Shown here one piece after another: positions 14,848 through 22,935 of a stretch of DNA of 27,957 nt. Under the pieces are notes generated by a model that had not been told where the DNA came from, ran no database searches, and saw nothing but the letters and a program-made list of their open reading frames with translations. How positions within the stretch are numbered: the first letter of the stretch is position 1; every line of letters starts with the position of its first letter. Source of the stretch: MGOM01 sp035455265 (GTDB lineage: Bacteria; Chloroflexota; Anaerolineae; Anaerolineales; E44-bin32); contig DATIFK010000042.1 in assembly GCA_035455265.1 (NCBI GenBank), forward strand, positions 1 to 27,957, written 5' to 3'. The position numbers and the translations under genes are program-made.

Positions 14848-16887
14848 TCAGCTCCGCCGGCTTGCTTCCATCGCTCCGTGCTCGACGGGGACTTCCACAA
14901 AGATGGTGGCGCCCTTCCCGTGCGACGATTCGATATCCCAGCGGCCGCCCACCAGAGCCGCCCGCTCCTGCATGCCGAACAGACCGAGACGAACGGCGCC
15001 AGGCGCCAGGGCCTCCTGGGTGTCAAAACCCCGACCATTGTCCTCAATGACGGCGACGACCGAATCCGAACGCCGTTCGAGGACCACCCCCACCTCGGTC
15101 GCCTGGGCATGTCGGGCGACGTTCGTCAGGGCCTCTTGGATGATGCGGTAGAGGGCGGTTTCCACTTCATACGGCAGATGCTCACCGTCCAGGCCGATGG
15201 CCTGGAAGTCCGCCGCCAAGCCGTTTTGGCGGGCGAAGTTGTGGACCGTCTGCTCCAGCGCATCGGCGAGCCCCAGTCGATCCAGCGCCGCCGGTCGGAG
15301 GTCGAAGGCCAACTGATGGAGATCGCGTGCGATCGTGTCCAGTTGATCGCGCAGCGATCGGAACTGTTGCACCGTGGCGCGTGAGGGGGGCAGATCGTTC
15401 TCTAGGACGCGCAGGCCGAGGCCCAGCGATGCCAGGGCGCTTCCCACCTGGTCGTGCAACTCCAGCGCGATCCTCCGCCGTTCGTCCTCTTGGGCCCGGA
15501 GGGTCCGCTCGAGCAATTGGCCGCGCAGGTGATCCTTGCGTTGAACCTGATCCCACAAGCGGGAGTTGTCGACCGCTACACCGATCTGTCGGCCGATCGA
15601 GCTGAGAAGATGGAGTTCGGCGGCGGGGAATTCCCTCGGCGCGTCGGCGGCCACGTTCAAGACGCCCACGACCTGATCACGCGCCACGAGAGGGATGCTG
15701 GCGTGGGATACGAGCCCCTCGCGTTGCCTCGCCTCCTCACTCAGCCGGAGGCATCCTGCCCTGAGATCATCGATCACCATGCACTGGCCGGATGCCAACA
15801 CGTCGAGACAGACGCAGCCGTCCCATGCCCGGCTTCCCTCTTCCTCGGCGAAGCGCCGGCTGAGACCCGACGAAACCACCAGGTTCAGCGGCCATGGGCT
15901 GTCGCGGCCTTCACCGCGATCGGGGCCGGCATGACCTGAGGCCGACTCACTGCCGTCATGCTGCAATACGACCCACCCCGCCTTCAAGTCCATTTCTTCC
16001 AGGATCGCCTTGAGCGCGGCCCGCAGAAACTGCTCAAGGTCGAGGGAGCCACCGATGGCCCGGGCGGTGGCATTAAGCACGGCCAGTTCACGGTTCTGAG
16101 TCATCAGCGCATCGCGCGAACGGGCCAGGCCCGACGTCATGACGTTGAAGGCGTGGGCCAGCTCTCCGATCTCGTCGTCCCATACCGTTTCGGCTTTGCG
16201 CGGCAGGTTGCCCAGGGAGGTCTCCCGAACGGCACGCTGCAGAGCCAGGATCGGACGCGTCAGAAGCTGGGTCAGCCCCAGGGATACGGAAACGGCCAGG
16301 ACGAGCGCGGTCGCCACGACCAGGACCAGGCTGCGGGTCATGGAGGCGATTTCCTCGTCCACGCGGCGGGCCGACAGGCCGACGCGGGCGAACAGATCCG
16401 TGCCAGCCAGCGGCAGCACCGCCTCGTAGACTCTGCCCACCGAGGTCGTGACGGCTCCGCTGACGGGAGGACTCCCCGCCGGAATTGAAACACCCGACAG
16501 TCGCTCGGGCGGCGCCTCCGGACGGGAGGCTTGGACCATGACCGTGCCGTCGCCTTCCTGGATAATGGCGTAGAGACCCTCCGGGTCCGTATCCACCATG
16601 GCCTGAATCAGCCGATCGGAGGAAGGGCCGCCTTGAGGGCTCATCGTATCTTCGTGGTGGGAGGCCACGGCCCGGGCGACGCTCGACGCGTGCGCCTCCA
16701 AGGTTCGTTCGAGGATCCGCGCAACATTGGACCGAACGACCAGGGAAGTGGTCAGACCGAGGCCGACGACCACGGCCGCGACCATGCCCGCGATCTTCGC
16801 CCGCAAGCCGACCGATCCGATGCGGTGGTAGAAAGTCTGAATTCGAGCTCTTGCTCGTGATGGGGGTGGCATCGGGATACGAACCAT
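14848..16887 (-). CDS. NarX-like membrane histidine kinase (HAMP-GAF-HisKA_3)
   Basis: This 679-residue sensor kinase has a first transmembrane helix at about 31-52, a periplasmic sensor region (53-183), a second helix (184-206), a HAMP linker (207-260), a GAF domain (about 280-440) and a HisKA_3 plus HATPase module. The phosphorylated His is H478 in RRIALELHDQVG; the ATP-lid residues are N589 (EALTNVARH) and DNGRG (616-620). The GAF domain has four closely spaced Cys (C358, C360, C369, C379) in the order C-x-C...C...C, like the Cys cluster of NarX-type sensors and of many redox GAF domains. It may sense redox state or bind a metal or cluster (inference). An in-frame ATG at 16872 is an alternative start. 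Confidence 0.92.
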   Translation of the reverse strand: MVRIPMPPPSRARARIQTFYHRIGSVGLRAKIAGMVAAVVVGLGLTTSLVVRSNVARILERTLEAHASSVARAVASHHEDTMSPQGGPSSDRLIQAMVDTDPEGLYAIIQEGDGTVMVQASRPEAPPERLSGVSIPAGSPPVSGAVTTSVGRVYEAVLPLAGTDLFARVGLSARRVDEEIASMTRSLVLVVATALVLAVSVSLGLTQLLTRPILALQRAVRETSLGNLPRKAETVWDDEIGELAHAFNVMTSGLARSRDALMTQNRELAVLNATARAIGGSLDLEQFLRAALKAILEEMDLKAGWVVLQHDGSESASGHAGPDRGEGRDSPWPLNLVVSSGLSRRFAEEEGSRAWDGCVCLDVLASGQCMVIDDLRAGCLRLSEEARQREGLVSHASIPLVARDQVVGVLNVAADAPREFPAAELHLLSSIGRQIGVAVDNSRLWDQVQRKDHLRGQLLERTLRAQEDERRRIALELHDQVGSALASLGLGLRVLENDLPPSRATVQQFRSLRDQLDTIARDLHQLAFDLRPAALDRLGLADALEQTVHNFARQNGLAADFQAIGLDGEHLPYEVETALYRIIQEALTNVARHAQATEVGVVLERRSDSVVAVIEDNGRGFDTQEALAPGAVRLGLFGMQERAALVGGRWDIESSHGKGATIFVEVPVEHGAMEASRRS

Positions 16888-17330
16888 TGTATGCTCGAAA
16901 CCAATCGGGTCATCATGACCAAGTTCACCATCTATGGGTCAAACCAGGGAAATAGGATAAACATCGTCCGTTGAGCATGACATCTATCACTGGGGTCGCC
17001 GCGCCGCGTGCCTTACCTCTCAAAGGAAGGTTGTCCGTCCATGGCCTGGACTCGGCGGGGGTCGTTCCTTTGAACCCGACCGGCGAAGGTGGGGAGCGAG
17101 GGCCTTCCCGCCGGACGGTGCGCCGATCGAAGCCTAGCCGAGCGACCGGGGCCCCCATGCTCCCCGGCCTGCGACCGGGACGCTCTTCGTGGAGCCCCCT
17201 CCGGTACTCTCCTTGTCCCTTGGGCGTGGTTCCCGGCGAGGCTGCGGTGGTAGGCACGACGCATGGACCTCCCGGGTCGAGCAAGGCTACTTCGATCCGC
17301 TGTCGTCACCCTAGAGGACCGGTGCCCGCC
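16888..17330. other. Intergenic region between divergent signalling and sulfur-carrier operons
   Basis: This 443-base gap separates the minus-strand kinase gene from the plus-strand Cys-rich gene and must contain both promoters. A relatively AT-rich patch lies at about 16935-16985. I find no convincing -35/-10 pair, no RNA gene and no strong repeat. Open frames here show no protein-like composition. Confidence 0.5.
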
Positions 17331-17672
17331 ATGCGATCCCTCGAGGTTCAAGCCGGTGCGTGCGGCTACACGGCCAAGATCACGATCCACAAGGTAGACG
17401 AGCGCCACGTCCGTGTCGAGATTGAAAGCAGCTGCGATCAGATCACGGCCATGAGCGACGACCTGGCCTGTCTGCAGTGGAAGGGAAAGGGCCACGAGGT
17501 CTTCCGGCCGATGAACGAGAGTGCCGTGTATCGTTCGGCATCCGCCCACATCCGGCACACAGCTTGCCCGATCCCGTCTGCGATCCTCAAGGCCATCGAA
17601 GTGGAAGTAGGTGCCGCCCTCCCCCAAGACGTCACGATCCACTTCCGCCCCCGGGGCACCGAGGGCGACTGA
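17331..17672 (+). CDS. Small four-Cys protein of unknown function (DUF6951-like)
   Basis: This 113-residue protein begins the plus-strand sulfur-carrier run. Four cysteines sit in motif-like settings: AGACGY (C11), ESSCDQI (C35), DLACLQW (C47) and HTACPIP (C79), the last followed by SAILKAIEVEVGAALPQDVTI. This pattern resembles a small uncharacterised family found in methanogenic archaea and anaerobic bacteria that I recall as DUF6951; I cannot confirm the name here. The Cys arrangement could hold a metal or iron-sulfur cluster (inference). The ATG has an AGAGGA 12 bases upstream; an in-frame GTG at 17322 is an alternative. The DsrE2-like gene follows after 79 bases. Confidence 0.75.
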   Translation: MRSLEVQAGACGYTAKITIHKVDERHVRVEIESSCDQITAMSDDLACLQWKGKGHEVFRPMNESAVYRSASAHIRHTACPIPSAILKAIEVEVGAALPQDVTIHFRPRGTEGD

Positions 17673-17751
17673 GACAGCTCAAGCGGTGAATCCGTACCCT
17701 TTTCAAGCCGGAGGATCCGATCATCTCAAGCAGCATGAAATGAGGCAGAGT

Positions 17752-18276
17752 ATGTCAAAGTCCAACCCGAGTGCCCCCAAGCGCCTGGCCCTGATCGCCA
17801 GCAAGGGCTCGCTCGACTGGGCCTATCCGCCGTTCATCCTGGCAACCACAGCGGGCGCCATGGGGTGGGAGGCTGCGGTGTTCTTCACCTTCTACGGGCT
17901 GACCCTGCTGAAGAAGGAGATGGACCCGATGGTGACACCGGTGGGCAACCCCGCCATGCCGATGAAAATGCCCTTCGGTTCACAAGGCTTCCAAGACATC
18001 GAGTGGCCGATCCCTCATGCACTCATGGCTACCGTACCTGGCTTCAACAGGTTGGCGACCACTTTGATGAAGAAGTCCTTCCAGAACAAGGGAGTAGCCC
18101 CAGTCGGAGAACTACGCGCTGTAGCTGTTGAACTTGGTGTCAGGTTGATCGGTTGCCAAATGACCATGGACGTCTTCGGGTTCACCCCTGATGATTTCAT
18201 CGATGGCTGCGAAATCGGCGGCGCGGCGACATTCCTGGAGTACGCCGCCGAAGCTGACGTCCAACTCTTCATCTGA
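17752..18276 (+). CDS. DsrE2-like (DsrE/DsrF/DrsH family) sulfur-carrier protein
   Basis: This 174-residue protein matches the DsrE2/DrsE_2 group, which has a central hydrophobic stretch and is associated with TusA and rhodanese in sulfur transfer. The start RLALIASKGSLDWAYPPFI is followed by GWEAAVFFTFYGLTLL (residues 38-53). The family's conserved Cys is C135 in IGCQMTMDVFGF, and C153 lies in IDGCEIGGAATFLEYAAEA. The ATG at 17752 is preferred over an in-frame ATG at 17740 because GAGG lies 6 bases upstream. In sulfur oxidisers DsrE2 works with TusA in cytoplasmic sulfane transfer, and TusA-type genes follow here. Confidence 0.9.
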   Translation: MSKSNPSAPKRLALIASKGSLDWAYPPFILATTAGAMGWEAAVFFTFYGLTLLKKEMDPMVTPVGNPAMPMKMPFGSQGFQDIEWPIPHALMATVPGFNRLATTLMKKSFQNKGVAPVGELRAVAVELGVRLIGCQMTMDVFGFTPDDFIDGCEIGGAATFLEYAAEADVQLFI

Positions 18277-18438
18277 ACGTTCTCAGAGCAGGCCGTCGGA
18301 CCCGCGGCCGGGGCCTTGCCCAGGTCCGGTCCGGCGCAGGAGCCTGCCGCTTCGAGCTGTGCCAGGTGCAGTGGCTCGCCGGCGGTCATCCCAGCGTGCA
18401 CTGCCGTTCGCTTGTCGCCGCGCAGACGGAGGTGCTTG

Positions 18439-19089
18439 GTGGCGTCCCTCACACCGGATCGGACACTCGACTGCCGCGGTCTGATTTACCCCGCCCCCAT
18501 CCTCAAGGCCGAACGGGAACTGGCCGGAATGAGTCGGGCTCAACTGCTTGAAGTCATCACCACCGATAAGAACACGAAACCCGATCTAGCCGCGTGGGCA
18601 GAGCACGTGGGTGCGAAGATCCTCCTGATCACCGATGAAAGAGATGGGCAGTACAGCTTCTTTGTCCGCAAGAATCCCGAAGGCGCTCTCCACACGAAGG
18701 CCGATCGCGCGCCCGGGCAAAGCGACAGGCTCTTTCTCATCGTGCTGACGAATGGCTTCGACTACACGCCGATTGCCAGATCGGCGTTCATGTACGCTTC
18801 GCTCGCCGCGGCGATGGGCTTCGAAACGGTTGTCTACTGTGTACAGGCTGGTGCGGACATCGTGGTCAGATCCAAGATCAAGAAGCTGGATCAAAGTCAG
18901 CCGGGCCAACCAACGATTCTCGATCGCTTCACTGAAGCCGTTGAGATGGGCGTCCGTGTGGAGGTGTGCGAGCAAACCGCAAACGTTCGGGCCATCCGAG
19001 CCGAGGACTTGCTGGAAGGTGTTGCCCTGAAGGGCGGCGCCGTGCTGGTAGACTATGCGGTCCGGGCGGCTGGTCAACTGACGTTCTGA
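18439..19089 (+). CDS. TusA-DsrE fusion protein with altered TusA active site
   Basis: This 216-residue protein joins a TusA domain (residues 6-78) to a DsrE domain (about 95-216). The TusA part reads LDCRGLIYPAPILKA: the catalytic Cys of the CPxP motif is replaced by Tyr17, leaving only C12 at the start of the motif. The DsrE part reads DRLFLIVLTNGFDYTPIARSAF and keeps Cys134 and C177 (VEVCEQTANVRAI), the latter at the position of the DsrE active-site Cys. So the DsrE half may carry sulfur while the TusA half serves as a binding module (inference). The GTG start at 18439 has GGAGG 6 bases upstream; a TTG one codon earlier is possible. The 160 bases before it hold no gene. Confidence 0.87.
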   Translation: MASLTPDRTLDCRGLIYPAPILKAERELAGMSRAQLLEVITTDKNTKPDLAAWAEHVGAKILLITDERDGQYSFFVRKNPEGALHTKADRAPGQSDRLFLIVLTNGFDYTPIARSAFMYASLAAAMGFETVVYCVQAGADIVVRSKIKKLDQSQPGQPTILDRFTEAVEMGVRVEVCEQTANVRAIRAEDLLEGVALKGGAVLVDYAVRAAGQLTF

Positions 19090-19179
19090 GCGGCGACGGC
19101 CCGTCGCTGGGTTCGAGATCGGCCGCAGAGATGCGCCGTGAGGGCACGCACGGCATTCTTCTGAAAGGGAGAACCACCC

Positions 19180-19425
19180 ATGGCCGAGACGACGATCACG
19201 GCTGACAAGGAGCTCGACTGCAGCGGCATGCTCTGCCCGATGCCCGTCATAAAGACGGCGAAGGCCATCAAGGAAATCGAGGTCGGCCAAGTCCTCAAGA
19301 TGATCGCCACCGATGCGGGGGCACCGTCGGATATGCAAGCCTGGAGCCGGCAGACCGGCCACGCGCTACTAGAGTCTCGTGAGGAAGGCGGCAAGTTCGT
19401 ATTCTACTTGCGCCGAACCGCATAG
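19180..19425 (+). CDS. TusA-family sulfur-carrier protein
   Basis: This 81-residue protein is the standard size for TusA. The active-site motif is intact: LDCSGMLCPMP with C19 as the persulfide-bearing Cys, followed by VIKTAKAIKEIEVGQVL and the usual C-terminal strand FVFYLRR. AAGGGAG precedes the ATG. It lies 90 bases after the TusA-DsrE fusion and is the last gene of the run. It is the obvious persulfide donor or acceptor for the DsrE2-like protein and the fusion. Together the three form a minimal sulfur-relay set; no sulfite reductase, heterodisulfide-reductase-like complex or rhodanese is seen in the window. Confidence 0.93.
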   Translation: MAETTITADKELDCSGMLCPMPVIKTAKAIKEIEVGQVLKMIATDAGAPSDMQAWSRQTGHALLESREEGGKFVFYLRRTA

Positions 19426-19438
19426 CCCTCGCACCAGA

Positions 19439-19462
19439 AGGTTCTCTGCATGCAGGTAACCT
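19439..19462. terminator. Inverted repeat just after the TusA gene
   Basis: AGGTT (19439-19443) and AACCT (19458-19462) enclose the perfect palindrome CTGCATGCAG (19446-19455), 13 bases after the TusA stop. It can fold as a hairpin but lacks a T-run, so termination here would need Rho. Confidence 0.3.
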
Positions 19463-19542
19463 GGGCTCGGGGAATGGATGTTGGTGCCCGGCCTCAGAAG
19501 ACGGACGAGGGTCTGTGTGCGCCAGGCACGTTTGAAGACCGA

Positions 19543-19581
19543 GACCCTTAAGCGGAATCCGTCGAAAGGCGTACAAGGGTC
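19543..19581. repeat. Repeat copy 1, with terminal GACCCTT/AAGGGTC inverted repeat
   Basis: The segment starts GACCCTT (19543-19549), contains CGGAATC and CGAAAG, and ends CGTACAAGGGTC (19570-19581). Its ends form a 7-bp inverted repeat. It aligns directly with copy 2 at 19981, sharing GACCCTT, CGGAATC and CGAAAG at matching spacing. Confidence 0.5.
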
Positions 19582-19739
19582 TGGATCGGCTCGGTCGGGT
19601 CCTGCAAAACCCTCATGCGTGGGTTCCCTGACCCAGACTCCTGAGCGAAACGCTTGCCCGTGCGGTGTCGAGGTCAATGCGACGGCCCTGCACCTGTCCA
19701 GGGCGGGCAATCCCACCGTCGCCTCCTCAAGAACAGTTG

Positions 19740-19810
19740 TCAGTTCTCAGTTCTCAGAAGACAGATGGCTCCAAAGTAACTGATCACTGACGACTGAACA
19801 CTGACGACTG
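19740..19810. repeat. Short tandem repeats (TCAGTTC and CACTGACGACTG units)
   Basis: TCAGTTC repeats near 19740-19757. CACTGACGACTG occurs twice, at 19785-19796 and 19799-19810, with period 14. Such CTGA-rich strings are common as non-coding repeats in some bacterial genomes and have no known function. Confidence 0.65.
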
Positions 19811-19980
19811 CCTCTGGGGCAAATCACCAGTCGCCTCTCGACTAAGGGGCATCGTTGGCGCGCGGGCAGGTATCTGCGGACTCCACGCAGTCGCTTTGCT
19901 GTCTCAGTGAGATCCACACAATGGGCGTCAGACGTGAAGACGGTCAGGGGTCTCGGTCTCTCCTCGCGCTCGCGGGGCAG

Positions 19981-20018
19981 GACCCTTGTACGGAATCGAC
20001 CGAAAGACGAGCGTGGGT
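19981..20018. repeat. Repeat copy 2
   Basis: It begins GACCCTTGTACGGAATC (19981-19997), then CGAAAG and GTGGG. The first 12 bases are the exact reverse complement of 19570-19581, and the whole stretch aligns in direct orientation with copy 1. A further GAGACCCTT lies at about 20045-20053. Confidence 0.5.
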
Positions 20019-20175
20019 TTCGTCCCCCAGAGCAAGGTTACGCGAGACCCTTGGTCGCTGCTTGGAGTTTGGTGGACGATTACGCCGGACGTCCCGCACG
20101 GAATGACCACGTCCGCTCTCGGCCAATCCACCTTGTTCGAACGAGTATCCGGCGACACCAGCTCTGGAGGTCGAT

Positions 20176-21195
20176 TCAGGCGGCCTCCATGTCCGTGGAA
20201 TAGCGGCCCGCGCGTGCCGCACCCACGTTCCGGGCGCGATGGTAGAACGCCGCCTGGGCGGCAGGCGTCTTCTCCCTCTGGCCGAGCCAAGCGCGCAGGG
20301 CTTCGTCCTGAAGCGCCCGACCGTAAGAGAAACTGATCTCCCAAGGCAATGAGGGAAACCGTGCGTTGATCGCATTCAGGTTCTCGGTGGCCTGCTGCGG
20401 CGTTTGCCCGCCCGATAGGAACACAATCCCCGGAACCGCCGCCGGAACGCAGCGGAGCAAGGTGGAAACGGTGGCCTCTGCGACTTCGGCGGAGGCGGCC
20501 TGATGTGAATGTCCCTTTCCCGGAATGACCATGTTGGGCTTCAGGATGGTTCCCTCGAGATGAATCCGATGATCGGCCAGGCGATCGAAGACGATCCTCA
20601 GAGTCAACTCGGTGACTTCGGCGCAACGCTCCAACGAGTGATCGCCGTCCATGAGAACTTCCGGCTCGACAATGGGCACGAGCCCTTGCTCCTGACACAG
20701 GGCGGCGTAGCGCGCCAGAGCCTCGGCGTTGGCCTGCAGACAGGTCAGCGATGGTAGGCCCTCCCCGATCGTGATCACAGCCCTCCACTTGCCGAATCGG
20801 ACGCCCAGGTCGCGGTACTCGGCCAGCCGCTCACGCAGGCCGTCGAGACCTTCTGTGACCTTCTCACTGGGATGCCCTGCCATGTCCTTGGCGCCCCTGT
20901 CGGGTTTGATTCCGGGCAGGATCCCCTTGGCAGCAAGAAGTGCTGGAAACGGCGTTCCCTCGCCGGCGGACTGACGCAACGTCTCATCGAAAAGGATCAC
21001 ACCGCTGATGTAGTCCTCCATCCCCGGTGTCGTGAAGAGCATCTCCCGATAGGCGCGGCGGTTTTCCTCTGTGTCTGCAATGCCGACGGCGGTGAAACGT
21101 TTGCGAATCGTTCCCGTACTTTCGTCCGCAGCCAGGATTCCCTTCCCGGCGGGAACCATCGCGCGAGCGGTTCCTTCAAGGGCTCCTTTGTTCAT
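20176..21195 (-). CDS. Class I fructose-bisphosphate aldolase
   Basis: It cleaves fructose 1,6-bisphosphate into two triose phosphates through a lysine Schiff base, in glycolysis and gluconeogenesis. The 339-residue protein matches the animal/plant-type class I family: GKGILAADESTGTI (residues 17-30), GIKPDRG with K97, FGKWRAVI with K136, VPIVEPEVL with E177 and E179, and EGTILKPNMVIPG with the Schiff-base lysine K219. SGGQ (about residues 250-260) binds phosphate. The ATG at 21195 has GGAG upstream and begins the family alignment (MNKGALEGTARAMV). The frame stays open for another 192 codons upstream, but that part is Arg/Pro-rich and does not look coding. The gene stands alone. Confidence 0.95.
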   Translation of the reverse strand: MNKGALEGTARAMVPAGKGILAADESTGTIRKRFTAVGIADTEENRRAYREMLFTTPGMEDYISGVILFDETLRQSAGEGTPFPALLAAKGILPGIKPDRGAKDMAGHPSEKVTEGLDGLRERLAEYRDLGVRFGKWRAVITIGEGLPSLTCLQANAEALARYAALCQEQGLVPIVEPEVLMDGDHSLERCAEVTELTLRIVFDRLADHRIHLEGTILKPNMVIPGKGHSHQAASAEVAEATVSTLLRCVPAAVPGIVFLSGGQTPQQATENLNAINARFPSLPWEISFSYGRALQDEALRAWLGQREKTPAAQAAFYHRARNVGAARAGRYSTDMEAA

Positions 21196-21748
21196 GTCGA
21201 ATCTCCATCGTTCGTTTGGCAGGCACCCTTGCAGTGTATCGCACCCGAGCCCGCTATGTCCACGCAATCGTCCGAAGGACGGCAGCGGGTGCATCCCATG
21301 CCCGAGAGGGGCAGTGCGACCCATCGCGGCAGATGCAGCGGGTACGGTGTCAACAGCCCGCCCACCACGGACCGGCAACGCTGAGGTCTCGAAGCCACGC
21401 CACCCAGTCCGGAATGACACGGAGAACCCAGCCCCTGGCCTCGATTGGCTTGCGCCTCGCCAGGCTACTTTCCGATCCACGGGCCACCGCTGCAAAATCC
21501 CCGCTCCAAGGTGGTTTCGATTCTCGTCGGCACCGATATCGGCCACGATCGTAGGCACCCGCAGCGGCTGCCGGCAGCGGTCGCGACATGGCCTCCTTCG
21601 GCCAAGGATCTTCGTCGGTCTCCCAGGTCGGGGAAGGATGACACGTAACCCTGTGGGGGGCAAAACGGGCAGTCGTTCGCCGACCTCCGCGACTGCGACC
21701 ACATGACGGCGGACTGCAGGCGCCACCGAAACAGGCGTGCTCGCGAAG
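21196..21748. other. 553-base gene-free stretch upstream of the aldolase
   Basis: All long open frames here are Arg/Pro-rich with no protein-like pattern or ribosome site. I find no RNA gene or strong repeat. It should hold the aldolase promoter, but I cannot place it. Confidence 0.45.
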
Positions 21749-22666
21749 TCACCTTGCCATGACATACTCATTGATGACCCGGGCAGCCCGCCTCCCGGCA
21801 GCCGCCGCGGTCACGACGAGGTCAGGGCCGGTGACATCATCGCCGCCGGCGAACACGCCAAGCTTCGAGGTTGCACCGGTTTCCTTGTCGACGATGATCA
21901 GTCCGTAGCTCTGGGTCTTGAGGCCTGGAGTGGTCTCGCCGATCAGAGGATCGGGACGGTAGCCCAGAGCCAGGATCGATGTGTCCGCGGCGATGACAAA
22001 GTTGGACCCCTCGATCGGAATCGGCCGGCGGCGGCCGCTCTTGTCCGGCTCGCCAAGCCTGCACTGCAAGCACTCAACGCCGCGCACATGCCCATCCGGG
22101 CCGGCGATGAATCGGACGGGCTGGGTGAGGTAGCGGAACTTAGCCCCCTCCTCCTTGGCCAACTCGCGATCCTTCGTGCCGCCGGGCATCTCCGCCTCGG
22201 TCCGGCGATAAAGGCAGGTGACTTCCTCGGCCCCCATGCGCAAGGCGGTCCGCAGGCAGTCGGAGGCGGTGTCCCCGCTGCCGGCGACGACGACCTTCCT
22301 GCCCACGTCGGGCCGGTTGCGTCGCTCTATCGGCAGCAGACACGGGTCTACATTCGCCCGAACCAGGAAGTCCGTCGCCGGATAGGCTCCGGGCAGGTCG
22401 GCACCCGGTACGTCTAGGGGCACATCCACCTGTGAGCCTACGGCGACAAAGACGGCGTCGAATCCCTCCGCGAGCAGGTCGTCGATCTTCTTGTCTTTGC
22501 CGATCCTGGTGTCGGCCACGAACTCAATGCTGGCGCGTTTGTAGTCGTCCAGGCGCGCGTAGACGACGGACTTGTCCAGTTTGAAGTTCGGGATCCCGTA
22601 CGTCAGCAGGCCGCCTGGGAAAGGCAGCGCCTCGAAGATAGTTACCTGGTGGCCGCGCTGCAACAA
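21749..22666 (-). CDS. GltD-like NAD(P)H/FAD oxidoreductase with disrupted or unclear 5' end
   Basis: The protein resembles the small subunit of glutamate synthase and related FAD/NAD(P)-dependent electron-input subunits. The 305 residues from the ATG at 22666 include FEALPFPGGLLTYGIPNFKLDK (FAD site, in two parts 11-21 and 22-32), AGSGDTASDCLRTALRMGAE (NAD(P) site), LALGYRPDPLI and GVFAGGDDVTGPDLVVTAAAAGR (second FAD site). The first FAD dinucleotide motif (RIAIAGAGPAALSCAEQLL) lies upstream of this ATG in the same frame, at about 22667-22729. That frame has no ATG, GTG or TTG before a TGA at 22766-22768. The N-terminal iron-sulfur domain of GltD is absent. The gene is therefore truncated or frameshifted at its start, or uses a rare start codon. 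Confidence 0.75.
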   Translation of the reverse strand: MLQRGHQVTIFEALPFPGGLLTYGIPNFKLDKSVVYARLDDYKRASIEFVADTRIGKDKKIDDLLAEGFDAVFVAVGSQVDVPLDVPGADLPGAYPATDFLVRANVDPCLLPIERRNRPDVGRKVVVAGSGDTASDCLRTALRMGAEEVTCLYRRTEAEMPGGTKDRELAKEEGAKFRYLTQPVRFIAGPDGHVRGVECLQCRLGEPDKSGRRRPIPIEGSNFVIAADTSILALGYRPDPLIGETTPGLKTQSYGLIIVDKETGATSKLGVFAGGDDVTGPDLVVTAAAAGRRAARVINEYVMAR

Positions 22667-22765
22667 CTGCTCTGCGCAGGAGAGAGCGGCCGGGCCGGCC
22701 CCGGCAATGGCGATGCGTTTGCGGGTAGGGCGAGCCCAATGGAATCCCGATGCCGTTTTGGAAAG
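22667..22765 (-). pseudogene. Upstream in-frame part of the GltD-like gene encoding the GxGxxA motif
   Basis: These 33 codons continue the GltD-like frame upstream of its first ATG and encode GAGPAALSCAE, the essential FAD-binding glycine motif, yet no start codon precedes it. The neighbouring minus-strand frame holds NGIGIPLGSPYP just upstream, which looks like the linker usually found before this motif. That suggests a one-base frameshift around 22715-22765. Confidence 0.5.
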
Positions 22766-22935
22766 TCACCGCCTCGGGCGCGAGATCGATGCGCGGGCCC
22801 AGCGGAGGCGCTTCCCTACCTTCGGGAGCGCGCGCTATTGGGGGTGAGGGTTGAGCCCGCCGTGCGGCGGGAACGGACGGCGCGGATCTGTACGCTGGCG
22901 ATCCCCCCGGCCAGATGGTGGGTGTCTCTTCCGGC

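Larger units (their letters stand above)
19426..20175. other. 750-base gene-free stretch with repeats
   Basis: No supported gene lies between the TusA gene and the aldolase gene. The stretch holds the inverted repeat at 19439-19462, a simple tandem repeat near 19738-19810 and two diverged copies of a longer repeat (listed separately). Both neighbouring operons converge here. Confidence 0.6.

Noticed and set aside
19090..19135. GGTTCGAGATC, like a tRNA T-loop
   Set aside because: No matching acceptor stem, anticodon arm or CCA-side pairing could be assembled around it.
21196..21771. A 192-codon N-terminal extension of the aldolase frame
   Set aside because: The aldolase family alignment begins at the ATG at 21195 with a good ribosome site; the extension is Arg/Pro-rich and lacks domain features.
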